Below are positions 50,298 to 62,309 of a stretch of DNA of 64,000 nucleotides, one piece after another. The translations under genes were made by a program, and so were the position numbers. Where the stretch lies: NCBI GenBank assembly GCA_026545765.1, contig CM048841.1, forward strand, positions 103,389,542 through 103,453,541, written 5' to 3'. Position 1 is the first letter of the stretch. The number at the start of each line of letters is the position of its first letter. Source of the DNA: Plantago major. Taxonomy: Eukaryota > Streptophyta > Magnoliopsida > Lamiales > Plantaginaceae. The notes beneath the pieces were generated by a model, which did not search any database, was not told the origin of the DNA, and saw nothing but the letters and a program-made list of their open reading frames with translations.

Positions 50298-53200
50298 TCA
50301 CAAGTTAGGTCCCAAACGATCCTTTACAAATGGTCTGTTTACGTAAACTAAGCGTTGTGAAACATGAAGTCTTGGTCCCAGTCTCTCCTTGATATCTCTA
50401 GGATCCGATATGCGAGGGCTGCTTGAACGCCGTGGTATGGGTATTAATCTTTGAGTGGGTTGCTGATGCTCATACATCCCATCCAATGCCCTGACCGCAA
50501 CATCAATACCAGAGTTGTTGTACTTGGGTTTCTTTGAAGAACTTAGAGGACCCATTTCATCGTTTGTATGGTTATAAATCATGCGTGAACCATTCTCATC
50601 CGTCGATATTCTATAATTCTAATCCTAGCACCAGAAGCAAACAGAGGATCATCCTTAACATATTCTTGCACGAGCCGCCTCTTCGAGGGTTCGGCCAAGC
50701 TCGACTTTTCATTAACTAACCCCCTTTCGAGGCTATCATGGATTCTTACAGAAAAAGAATCATAATCATTTTGTCGCAATACACCTGACCTTTCACCATG
50801 AGACCGTTGACCACGAAGCATTTCAGTATGACGCTCCTTATATTTCATGCTTCCATATCCATGATATGATTCACTTCCATGATATAGGTCGGGACTTCCT
50901 CGACCCAACACATCCAGATCTCTTTTTCGCTTGTGCAATGCCGATTTGTGTGCATTGAGTTCATCAGAGGTGGAGAGACCTATTGAAGAAGGATGTTGAT
51001 CCCATAGTCGATAATGTCCAATATGTTTTCGCTTAAATGGTTCATCAACTCTGGAATCCAAAATATAAGCTCCAGAGACATCAGTGCCACCATATTTTTC
51101 TTCACTATGCCTAGGTCTTGTAGTGAGACTATCTGTTTCACTTCTACCAACATCCCCATATGATCGGTTTCCATGCTTGTCCATAGACAGACCAATATAT
51201 GATCTTGATCTATCTCGTAGATCGCCAGACTGATGTTCAGGTATTTTGCTGGACACAATTTGCATTTTCTCACCAAGTTCATCCTTATATGTGCCTGATG
51301 ACAACGAAACATTTTCCTGCTTGTCCATAGGCAGCCCAATATATGTTCTTGATCTATCTCGTAGATCGCCAGACTGATGTCCAGGTATTCTGCGGGACGT
51401 AGTTTGCATTTTCTCACCAAGTTCATCCTTATGGGTGCCTGATGACAGTGAAACACAATCCTTAGCTAGTGTTAGACAAGGATGGAGAATAGCCATAACC
51501 TTTTGGGTTGTCTCGGGAATACATGAGCTCATCTTTCTTATCATGTTTGTACATTTCTCTTCCTACGGGTAACTCTGTCCCTGGTTTATCCAACTTGAGT
51601 GCACGCGGAAAAAGATAATCGCCATCTTTAGTTTCCGCGTAATGCTTTTCTGGTTCAAGAAGAGCCCCCCCTCTTCTACCCAGATCAGGTTCATTGATGT
51701 GCACTCAGAGATTTTGATTTTCATTGTAGAACCTGTAATCCCTAAATACAATCAAAGATTAAATTTATATGCCGGAAGTCCTCAATTCCACAGCAAAAAG
51801 CTAACTAGTGATGTCATTCTCCACGGACACTTAGCATAGGAACAAGCAAATAACATATGTAAATTGTATGCAGAAAGTAAACAAAATGATTGCAGACAGA
51901 TTGATTGAATCGCAGTAAACCCTAATTAATGAGATGAAATCGATGGTGGTAAGGTGTAAAGGATCCCCGACCTCCCTCTGCTATGCTACTCCCAACTTCC
52001 TAGCTAAAATCCTACACGATTACCTCTAACGACAGCAGGGCATAATACTATGGTGCAGCAGGCGCAGTCGACACGAGTACCCCTACTCAATTCAATGAAA
52101 CTACTGTGTCACTCAGCAGAACATCACACCACGAAGGATGTATAGAGTTGTATAACCACGATTTACATCTAATCGCTATTCCATTAATATATCACGGTAT
52201 ATAAAGAAGTAGCAAAAGCAGAGTTACGACGGTTCAGTTACGACGGTTCGCCTTTACAAGAAAAAGTTAGCTACTCATAGTATTACTTGACAGAAATCGA
52301 AAACAAGAAAGAAAAGAAGAAGAAGCTTAGTCTCTGATGACGGCCAGCGGTTTTGGGGTTTCACTTCCCCGAGGCCTTGTTCTCTCTCAGGATAGCTGCT
52401 TTACGAGCGGTGTAGAATTATGAGACCCCTTATGTCTTATTTATACTTGAAATTTCGTGCTCTGGTTGCCATTCTTCAATAATGAAGGTTTAGAAAAGTG
52501 GGATCTAGTCTGACAGGCCAGAAAAAAAGGCCCAGAACCAACAAAAGCTCCACTACGGTCGACAGTGGACCGCAAAGAGGCTTCTGCAGTCCACAATCGG
52601 CCGCCATCTTCGATTTCTATAGATTTTTTATGTTCTTCGATTTCGGGCTTCATAACTTCGTTTCCTCGAAAAGTGGTCTTCTACTATGTTGTTGCATCTT
52701 CAATTACCTTCGCAATGGTTGGTCGTATGACATATTTTGACTCCTCGAACTTCGTGCAATGGCCAATCCGACATATTTACTTAACTTTCTCGATTTCGCA
52801 CAATTATATCGTTTTGGCGCCTGAAATCGTGCAATTACTCAAAAACGCGATCATGACCTACAAAATACACAGGAAGTTGGTAACTGACCATAATATGATA
52901 TAAATATTGAATCTAAGGTAAAAAAAACGAGGGTCTAAAAGCATGCAATATTACACATTTCATTGTCACATCATTCGTCAAGGGATAAGTATCCTTGTTT
53001 CCAATATCATTATTCATATATCGTGATGGCCCAGAGGATAGGTGTCTGCCACCTTCTAAGCCAGCTAACTTATGCTTGGTGATACCACTGTCACCAATAT
53101 TATCAGCCCAACTATATGTATCGGTGGTGCCCTCTTTTCCCATCTCATAATCTAGTGAAACTGGGTTGGAGCGTGGCATTGTCGACAATCCACTGTGAAG

Positions 53201-54070
53201 TCCATTTGAATACATAGCTTGCGAATTACTCCCACCACCACCTCTAATGGTATTATATTCACCAGATATGGTGTAGCCACTGGTGTAGTTGTAATCTTTC
53301 ACCTTGTCAGAGTCCAATTTCCTGGATCTATCCACAGGAAGATCCTGTGCATACATCTTTGGAGTTGAACCCACATAATTCATGCCCTCGTCATAGAACC
53401 GACTTGCATTGCCAGGACCAACTGCATCTCTGAATCTACCTTTACTTCCATCATAATCAGACAACATTTGTCTCCCCACGCCAACCACATCTCCAAGTCT
53501 ACCTTTACTCTCACCATAACCAGACAACGTTGTGGACCATGTATTCACCTCTCTATCAAAATCATCTCTTCTCACCATCCTCCGCGGACTTGTAGAACGT
53601 CTAGCACCAACTCCAAACCTATCTCTACCCCTATCATCATAATCTCGCAACCTCTCACTGTGCAAACTGAAATCCCTGTTAAAATATCCTTCTTCTCAGT
53701 CCTCTGCGGACTTGTAGAACGCCTAGCACCAACTCCAAACTTATCTCTACCCCTATCATCATAATTACGCAACCTATCATCGTGTGAACTCAAACCCCTG
53801 TTATAATTATCCTTGTTCTCAAACCTCCTTGGCCTGTCAAGATCCCTATAGCTCTCCTCAGTCCTCCTTGGACTGGCATAAGATTGTCCTTTTCAATCCT
53901 CCGCGAACAATCAACCCTCGGGTATACCTCATTACCACACCCATGGTGGGGGGAATCACCACGGCGCCTTGGCGGATAAGAGGTCATATGCCTAGACCCC
54001 AAATGTCGAGGAGGCGAATACTGACCTCAGCCTCCTCCATGTACCTCCTATCCCTCATATTTCCAGTAAA
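50298..54070 (-). pseudogene. Decayed gene for an RD/RS-rich repeat protein
   Basis: Minus-strand coding text runs in pieces: about 54070-53660 (PPRRRGD, SPRRTEESYRDLDRP, RGRDKFGVGARRSTSP), 53665-52935, then after an AT-rich intron-like gap 51720-51465, 51480-50585 and 50582-50298. Two internal repeats stand out: a ~40-residue unit with NYDDRGRDxFGVGARRSTSP (53793-53572) and a ~49-residue unit with DELGEKMQ...HQSGDLRDRSR (51456-51180). The frame changes at about 54030, 53887, 53690 and 51465, and a TGA stops the start of the 51720 block. Charged, Ser/Arg-rich repeats suggest a nuclear RNA-processing or chromatin protein, but no family was recognised. A sequencing-error explanation for four shifts is unlikely but possible. 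Confidence 0.6.
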
Positions 54071-54949
54071 ATAGACAGTCCCAATCCTTATGGACTATAT
54101 TTTTTGTTCTATTACAACTGATGATGAATCAGAGTAAGACAAATAACCCTTAAAACTACGACACAGACATGGAAAAATCGACATAAATTTCCCCCCAAAA
54201 CTAGAAACTTGTAACCTTGTTAACCGAAAAAGCAATCAACGCAACTACCAACAAAATTAGCACTAGACGAGGATTAACAACCTAGTTATATCAGGAAGGA
54301 AATCACAATCGAACCTTTGAGAGAAGCGAATCCATTTTAATATCTGATTGTTCGCAATTGATCTAGGGTACACGGTTGATCGGAATTCAAAGAGTTTTGA
54401 TGCATGAGTATATTGTGAATCGTGCCAGTTACTCCCTATCATGTTAATGGCACTTGATTTTTGGGCCAGAATATGCTCTTAAGTTGAATGGCGGGCAGCC
54501 CATTGGCTAGTGTTGGGCTAGCTTGAGAAAGAATATCGGCTTAGCCCGTATTTGCATCAATCATTTGAGTCACCTCATCATGTTATTTCATCTTATTTGG
54601 TCGTATAATAAGATGCTTTTTTATTCTAATAAGGTTGTATGGTGAATGACAATAAGTTGGCTCGACGTATTTGAAAAATTAATAGGTGAAGTGACATTCG
54701 ATCGACTACCTTATCGAATCATTCCACTTAATAAGTCAATTGATGAATGTTATATGACTAATAGTGGATTGGTTTGGAAATATACGCTAGCGAACTTTTT
54801 ATAAAATACCAATCATACTCTCGCATTGCCAATTGGACATTACCTTTTTAAAACATAAGATGACCGGCATGCGAACAGTCATCTTGTATAAACCCGTTAT
54901 GTCAGCACACCCACTTAAAAATTCCTTCATCTCTCATTCTCTCTGCATA
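54071..54949. other. AT-rich intergenic sequence
   Basis: No gene or recognised repeat was seen. Confidence 0.5.
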
Positions 54950-54959
54950 TTGGTTACAC

Positions 54960-55554
54960 GGGGTCTTCTATCGTCAGTCAGGGTGTCGCCCTGACTAACA
55001 TCAGTCACCTATTTTGATCCATTAAATTAAAATTTTAACGGGGGAGATCGAATAATCTGTTACCTTTCGCACTAAGTGTTGCCATGGGGTGCCGCTCGTG
55101 TCGCACTACGTGTTGCTCTAACCGCCTACGTCGCTTTAAATTATTTAAATATATTTAAAAAAATATTTTTGATATATTAAAAAATTACCTCTATTAAAAA
55201 ATCAAAATCAAAATTTTGAAATCAAAATTAAATCAAAACCAATAATCAAAATTAAATCACCTATCTTCTTCCCCACCACCAACACCACCACCAGCCACCA
55301 CACCGCCACCACAACTCACCGAAATCTATGGCGGAAGCTCCGGCAGTGGTTTTGGTGGCGGTGGGTGGTGGGTGGTGGTGGGTGGTGGTGGATTGGAGAA
55401 GAAGATGGGTGGTGGGGAAGGAGGGTTAAAATTTTAATAAGTAATATTTTTGGGAGAAGTTAATAGTTTCAATTTTTTTAAAAAAAACAAATAGCGTTTG
55501 AAGGCGATACAGAGCAATGGTTGAGGGCGACACAAAGCAACGGTAGAAAATATG
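54960..55554. mobile_element. Mutator-like MITE, 595 bp, with 10-bp direct repeat
   Basis: TTGGTTACAC occurs exactly at 54950-54959 and 55555-55564. The ends between are imperfect inverted repeats, with TCTTCTATCGTC and 'gtgtcgccct' on the left answered by TTTTCTACCGTT and 'gtgtcgccct' complement on the right. A 9-10 bp duplication points to the Mutator superfamily. Inside, a CCACCACC block (55270-55315) faces a GGTGGTGG block (55350-55420), making a second foldback. No transposase is encoded. Confidence 0.65.
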
Positions 55555-56246
55555 TTGGTTACACATCCATGGCAACGCTATCCTGTTTGGGACGTGTCTC
55601 CTCTTTACTTGATTTCAAATAATTTCAATTGCTCACACTCATTTAATGTCAGCCGTTTGTAGCCTGCAATACTCGTATTACAGGTTTTTGTCTAAATAAT
55701 TATTTTACTGGAACCGTGACTACTTCATAAACCATGTATGTAGAAATATCCATAACCCACATTGATTAAGTGTGACACACGCTTATTTAACATTACGAGT
55801 CATTCATTTTTTTTGAATAAGTTAAAATATTATTGAGCCACCAAATAAACAGAACACCAGAAGTGTTCAGAGTACAGGGTATTCCCACATACAAAAACAC
55901 CAAGCGCAAATGCGACATCCATACCTTAGCTTAATACAAACGCTCTTTCTCAGCAATTATCAGAAAACTAAACAAAACACCAACAGCGAGGACCAAATAA
56001 AACGAACACCGGTATATCGAACTCAAAGGACCTAAACAAATGATCAAGGACCCAGATCAAAACCACCTAACCACCGCCGAGAATGAAAGCTTGTCCACTC
56101 CGATGTCTATAGTATGTCTCAACATCGAAGTGTCAAGACGAGAGTAAGGGGGTGCAACCAAGCCCGAAGTGGTGAGATACCCCTATCAAGTAGGAAGGAA
56201 GAAAGAGAGGTGATTTACCACTAAGGCATCCAAGGTGGAGTCAAGG

Positions 56247-57450
56247 CACTACAAAAAATCTGGGCTGTAGCGACGGATAGATCCGTCGGTACAGCCCAGC
56301 TATCCGTCGCCCCAGCTCTGGCGACGGATCGGGCGACGGATAGAAAATCCGTCGCCCCCCTGGAGCTGTGGCGACGGATAAAAATCCGTCGTCCAATTCG
56401 CGACGGATTGACCTTTTTTTAAAAAAAAAAAATGATTATGGGGCGACGGATAGATCTATCCGTCGCCCCATTTTTTTTTTTTAAAAAAAAAATAAAATCC
56501 GTATACGAATTTTTATATTCGTATACGGATTAATTCCGGCAGTGGTGGTGCGGTGGTGGCAGTGGTGGTGCGGTGGGTGTGGTGCAGGTGGTGGTGGGAG
56601 GTGGTGGTGGTGGAAGGGTGGTGGTGGTGGTGGAGGAGATGGTGGTGGTGGCAGGGTGGTGGTGGTGGAGGAGATGGTGGTGGTGGCAGGGTGGTGGTGC
56701 GGTGGTGGTGGGAGTAGAGAGGTGGTGGTGGTGGAGATGGTGGTGGAGGAGGATGGTGGAGGAAAGGAGGTGGTGGAGGAGATGGTGGTGGTGGAGGATG
56801 GTGGTGGTGGCAGGGTGGTGGTGGTGGGAGGAGAGAGGTGGTGGTGGTGGTGGTGAGATGGTGGTGGAGGAAAGGCGGTGGTGGAGGAGATGGTGGTGGT
56901 GGAGGATGGTGGTGGTGGGAGGAGAAAGGTGGTGGAGGAGATGGTGGTGGTGGAGGATGGTGGTGGTGGGAGGAGATGGTGGTGGTGGAGGATGGTGGTG
57001 GTGGGAGGAGAAAGGTGGTGGTGGGAGGAGGAGGAGAGGAGAAGTAGTGGAGAAAAGGAGGTGGTGGAGGAGATATATTATATTTTTTTTAGGTTTTTAG
57101 CGACGGATAGATCTAGATCTATCCGTCGCTAATTTTTTTTTTTTTAATTTTCCGGCCTTGTAGCGACGGATAAATCTATCCGTCGCTACATAGCGACGGA
57201 TAGATTTATCCGTCGCTATTTTTAGCGACGGATAGATTTATCCGTCGCTAAATTTTATTATTATTTTTTTTTGGTCAAACCGGTGTAGCGACGGATAATT
57301 TTATCCGTCGCTACGAACAGATAACTTTCTTATCAAATGCATGAGCGGGCGGATAGAATCCGTTGCCCCAAGTAGCGATCCGTCGCTACAGGGGCGACGG
57401 ATAAAATCCGTCGCCCCTTTCCGTCCCGTTACAGATGGATTCTTGTAGTG
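56247..57450. mobile_element. Non-autonomous CACTA transposon, 1204 bp
   Basis: Left end CACTACAAAAAATC and right end TTCTTGTAGTG, flanked by AGG on both sides (56244-56246 and 57451-57453). Subterminal arrays repeat 'gcgacggata' and its complement dozens of times (56270-56475 and 57095-57415). The centre is a GGTGGT minisatellite. There is no gene. The same 'agcgacggat' word fills the ends of the CACTA element at 14838, so both may use the same transposase source. Confidence 0.92.
56535..57075 (+). repeat. GGTGGT/GGAGGA minisatellite inside the CACTA element
   Basis: About 540 bp of G-rich DNA with almost no C on the plus strand, made of 'ggtggtggtgg', 'gaggagatggtggtgg' and 'gggaggagaaaggtgg' units. 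Longer units such as 'aggatggtggtggtgggagg' recur several times. All frames read as Gly, Val, Trp, Met, Arg or Glu-rich text without coding meaning. The purine-rich strand could form G-quadruplex or triplex structures. Confidence 0.9.
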
Positions 57451-57760
57451 AGGGAGAAGAAAAGAGTACATTGACCATCATCAAGCCCAAGCCACATCTG
57501 TACCAAAATTACAACCCAAACCGCCCAGTCGATCCCAAAGTCAGCAGTAAAGAGCCCAAAATTCCAGTCGCATCTCAAGTAGTCAGAACCTCCTTCGGGA
57601 AGCATTCCCAATCCGCAAGCTGGTACACTGATCTAATCAAATTCCTGTTCTTTAACCACATCCACATATTCCACTTGATTTTTTCAAATATGTCATTCGG
57701 CGTAGGGTAGCCCCATGAAATATCAACTCATTCCTTGTTTTCCAGATTACGAGTCAGTCA

Positions 57761-59590
57761 TAACCACATTAGTCTACAAAATTAATTGTATACCTGGTCT
57801 AGGTATATATTTCTCTATTAAACTTGTACCACGAATATTCAATCTATCTATCTATACATTAAAAGAAAAACCATTCAAGCATTCTTAAGGGGTGACAAGT
57901 CATCAATTATGTGGAATTGTTGAGCAATTTCATTGGCTTGTACATTCCTATTTGGCATCTTGAAATATTTTCATTGTATAGAAATTAATATATTATTTAA
58001 ATGAGAGACATGAAATTCTCTAATCAAATCACGTATTGAATTCTTATCTGCACTAATATTGTGACACAAATCAATCAGATTAATTTATGATTTTTTTCCA
58101 TTTTGTTTCCATTAGACTAATCATCCAATGCCAGTCCAAATCTCGGTCATCTCTTTTTATAATCATGTTGATTAAACCTACAAATCTAACTATTTGATGA
58201 CTCTATATATAACAATCTCACAAGTTAAAGTTTATTTATTTCTTTAATTATCTCACCATTCGGAGTTGCTAGCAGTACCTTAATTAGCAACTATTTGATG
58301 GTTTATTAAAATGATTGTTTATGAGTTTGATTCATTTCGGGTATGTTTTGAAACGGGCCAGATCGTGGATAATTAACATCTCGGTGTTCTCACCGAACTG
58401 AAGACCCCACGAATTGTTAAAGAATTAATAACCTGAAAATAATTTGGTAAAAAATAGGTTATCCTGGAGAGTTTACTTTTCGATAAGTAAAATAAGTAGA
58501 GTAATATATATTATAACTCGATATAATACATGTTAGGGTTAATTGCTTTATAACTTTATTATTAATTAGTTTTATTGTTTAACTTTTAACTTAAAGTAGT
58601 GGAAAAAAATTAAATCATGGAGTATAATTTTTCCTAAATGACAAAGAGATGAATGTGGAAACGTGCGTCTAAATTGATAAAAATGGACAACTTCTATGGA
58701 CGGAGGGAGTATATATTTTAAAGGTATCATATATTTCAATGTTTTAAATAGTGCATAAATGTAGTGGAGAAATATTCAGAAAGGATTTGATATACATGCA
58801 ATGAAATCCCTTGTGTGTTGATTTATTAAAATCTACACCCCCATTTAACTATGCAAAGTTTGAAAAAAATTTGAAGCATTCTAGATGTTGTCATGTAAAT
58901 CAATGAGGTGGAATTATGAGGCATTTTTATTGGTTGTTTATATTTTAAATTTGATATTTTGGATGTGGAACATTTTAAGTTGTTAAGATGTAGTGCACCA
59001 TATAACTCACATAATTTATTTTTAGTATGTTGACTCCATATATTTTTTATTTAATCTCACATATATTTATCTACAAATTTCCAAAAACTGTTTTGAAAAT
59101 ATATATAGATTCTCCGCGACAAGATGAAACTATAGACACCAAACTTAAATATTTAATTAATTAATTAAATTATTTGTTAAAATATTATGTAGTCTTATTA
59201 AATGATATAAATTGAAATAATGAAAATTTAAAAATAGAACATTTATTAAATACTTAATACTCCCCCCATTTATCAAACAAATCAATATTATCTAGGTGTC
59301 AAATTACAAATGAACACTTTAAAAATTAGCTATAAAGTAACGCATTTGATTCAATAAAAACCATCTTCATCAACAATATGTGAATTCAAACACGTTTTCT
59401 ACTTTTTACTCATTATTTATTCAAATATTACCTTCTATCTTATACATTCACTACATTGAACATTTTGAATATAAATTTCAGTTTATATATATTGAGTTTG
59501 TTAGGATTTTTAAAATTAACTTTATTAGATTATTAATGTACTATTTTAATGATATAAAAAGTAGGGTCAGTAAAAGATATTTAGGTGCTG
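57761..59590. other. AT-rich intergenic sequence
   Basis: No gene was recognised. 'tatggacggagggagtatat' near 58695-58714 looks like one end of a Stowaway-type MITE, but the other end was not found. 'atttaattaattaattaaat' lies near 59150. Confidence 0.5.
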
Positions 59591-59599
59591 CATAGCCAA

Positions 59600-59900
59600 T
59601 TGTGGCAGCAGCTTGGTTGCCGCCTGATCTTAGTATCATTTTAATTAATTTTGACACTACGGTCGAGTAGAGTCTACACAGGGGTGGTATTGGTGTTGTT
59701 GCTCAGGATCAATGGGGACAAGATTATTGCTTGGTGTCAAAATTTGTGTCTTATGGTTCTTTTAAAATGTGCTGAAGGTTTGACTGACAAATTAGCAACT
59801 GAATTAGTTTGAAATTCTGAGTGACAACATGTAGTAATTAATTAAAGGAGATTTTTCTTTGGTGATTAAATCTCTTAAGTCTACAGATTATAGATTTGCA
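59600..59900 (+). pseudogene. LINE-type RNase H domain relic
   Basis: One frame reads WLPPDLSIILINFDTTVE, a TAG at 59668-59670, then HRGGIGVVAQDQWG, followed by less certain text to GDFSLVIKSLKS. This is the layout of the RNase H domain (RVT_3, PF13456) at the end of plant LINE ORF2: WxPP..., NFD, GGIGVV.RD..G and a late D. Stops and shifts make it non-functional. It stands alone, without RT. Confidence 0.6.
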
Positions 59901-59969
59901 TCTCTTTTTTTTTTACATTATTGAAAAGTCGAGGCATTTGATGTAGAATTTTGTCCATTAGAAGTCGCT

Positions 59970-61930
59970 ATGCTTTCGAATGCGTTTCTTTAAACCTCTA
60001 CACTCAATTTTATGTATCTTTCACATATTACGTTTCAAAAAAAATATTCGTTGGAGTCAAACCAATGGAGCTGGTGTGAAAACTGCTATTGCGACATTGA
60101 TCAAAACTATGTATAATCCATATGCAAAAGTATACAAGATGGCCAGAGATCGCATCTCCTTGATAATGCTCATGCGGTAGGCCTTCAACTTATTACCTAC
60201 TACATCAGAAGTAACTCCTATAGTAGAGGGTGATGTCGATAACTTACATGCTAAAAAAGATATTATGGTTGAGATGAAGAATGGGGACTTGATCCATGTT
60301 GCCTTCTTATTCCATATCCACTACCTTTTGTCCATGGAGAAGACGGATGGTATACCGATATTAAGGTAAGTATTGTGAGCAAAATGTCAAATCTTATTCT
60401 AAGAGAGTTCTTAGCTTTTCGGATACAAGATAGGGAGAATGAAAGTCATCAACTTAGCAGGACGTCATTATTACAATTCATTGTTGATTCTTCAGGAGGT
60501 ATTATATTTGGAGGACTTTGTGCTCCGTTTTGAGAGCTAGAAGAGATATAGTTCTCCGGGTGGCTTCCATCGGTATCATAACATTGCTGCTTCCGAGGGT
60601 CTAAACTACTTATTCAAGATTCAATATACCATTAAAGATCCATTTAGAATCGGTATGCAGTAAGATTAAGCCTGATTCTGATGTAACCTGTCTACTCAAA
60701 GAAACAAAGCTTATTTTATAGGACGAGGCTACAGTGACCAATATGCATTGTTTTGAAGCGCTTGATAGGAGTTTGAGGGATGTCATGCATCGACCAACCA
60801 CATTCGGCGGTTTGGTTATTGTATTTGGCAGAGACTTTAGACAGATACTGCCAGTGGTTCCGGGAGGATCTAGATATGACATTGTTAATGCATCAATATG
60901 CTCATCCAAAATATGGGATTCATGTGAGGTCCTCAGACTTACAAAGAACATACGACTGCATGTAACTAAATGTTTGTTTCACTTATGATAATTTTGATTT
61001 TAGTAATTTGTATCTTTCTTTTTATTTTGTTAAGAGTGTTTTGTGTTTGTTACGTTGGTACATTAACAGCTGAGATTAAGGAGACGAGAGAATTCGCATA
61101 GTGGATAATACGGGTTTGTGATAGAGTTGTCGGCGGTGATAATGACGGTGAGATTGATATCAAGATGCCAGAGGGCATTCTTATTCAAGAAGTAAGTGAT
61201 CATATTCCTACCATTGTCCAAAGCACATATCCGTCCTCACTTGAGCATATATCTAATCCATATCTTGATCTACATTATTTCCATACCCGTGTTGTTCTTG
61301 TACCCACAAATGATATAGTAGATGATATCAATCAGTATGTTATGTCATTGATGCCTTGTGATACATAGGAATACTTGAGTGTTGATAGCATAAGCAAGAT
61401 GGATGATCATGATGGATTGACATATGTGATATCGGTGGAATTCCTAAAAACTATTAATTGTTTTGCGTGCCAAATCACATGATTGTTTTAGAGGTTGGAT
61501 GTATAAACATGCTTTCTGCATGATATTGACTAGGCTTCGGAGTTGTGCAATGGCACAAGATTAATAGTTACTGCTCTTGGTAAGCATGCTATAGAAGTGA
61601 AAATTATTTACGGTCTAAATGCAAGACAAAAAAGTGTTTATTGATAAGATGATGATGAGTCCGTCTTATAATGTTAAGTTCCCAATTAATTTCGAAAGGA
61701 GGCAGTTTCCTATATCGTGTGCTTTGCTATGACAATAAACAAAAGTCAGGATCAGTCTCTTTCGAATGTCGGGCTCCCCCCTCCTGCATATTCAGCCACG
61801 ACGAGTTGTATGTCGCACTATATCGAGGGTCACGATCAGAAAAGGCCTAAAGGTATTGATTAGTGACAAGGATCGAAATACATCTGAGACCACAATAAAC
61901 GTGGTTTACAAAGAGGTGATTGACAGGTTA
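59970..61930 (+). pseudogene. Helitron relic 1: Rep piece fused to Pif1-like helicase
   Basis: 60060-60480 carries fragments of the Helitron N-terminal region (text such as FRIQDRENESHQ). At about 60480 it joins helicase text: RRDIVLRVASIGI, a degenerate DEA box before CFEALDRSLRDVMHRP, FGGLVIVFGRDFRQILPVV (60790-60860), VLRLTKNIRL, a later ELCNGTRLIVTALG (61535-61580) and AMTINKSQDQSLSNVG (61720-61780). These are Pif1/Helitron helicase motifs in the right order, but in several frames with stops. The Rep catalytic part is missing between the two pieces. It cannot code for a working protein. Confidence 0.8.
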
Positions 61931-62309
61931 TGAGTTATATAAAAATTAGTATAGTATGTACTATGCGAATATAATCTTTATTATATAGAGTATTTATTTT
62001 CGATATGTATGAAATTAATATTGATTTTTATATATATTAAGGTACATGTTGTCGTATAATTGAAATAATAAATCAAATTTATGTTATATATTCCTATCGA
62101 TATATTATGAATGTAATGTTATGGTCGTTTCTAAGATTGTAAACGTTATTTATACATCTCAGGATCTTATCATAAATTTCTTTTTTTTCTTTCACATTCC
62201 CATCGAGTATTGACGAGCCATTGGCTCATGTTTTACCAATGAAGGAAAAACTCCAAAATTCGCCCAACTTTACAAATATGACACTGAACATCAAATTGTC
62301 AACATGATC
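61931..62309. other. Spacer between two Helitron relics
   Basis: AT-rich. The end of one Helitron and the start of the next should lie here or nearby, but no clear CTAG end with a hairpin could be fixed. Confidence 0.4.

Larger units (their letters stand above)
55808..57760 (-). pseudogene. LINE 3' end, antisense, split by a CACTA element
   Basis: Reading the minus strand from about 57760, degenerate text (KIKWNMWMWLKNRN, QLADWECFPKE) resembles the extreme C-terminal region and 3' untranslated tail of a plant L1 element. The text continues on the far side of the CACTA insertion to an A-rich end at about 55808-55830 (T-run on the plus strand). The RT is absent. Identification depends on style rather than on a strong motif. 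Confidence 0.45.

Noticed and set aside
56542-57132. Long open frames rich in Val, Trp and Gly
   Set aside because: They are by-products of the GGTGGT minisatellite and appear in several frames at once.
56262-57420. Regularly repeated words suggestive of a CRISPR-like array
   Set aside because: Short words in both orientations at the ends of a CACTA element; a plant genome, and spacing is irregular.
58680-58720. Stowaway-like end 'ggacggagggagtat'
   Set aside because: Only one end was found, as with the similar end near 14740; not enough for an element call.
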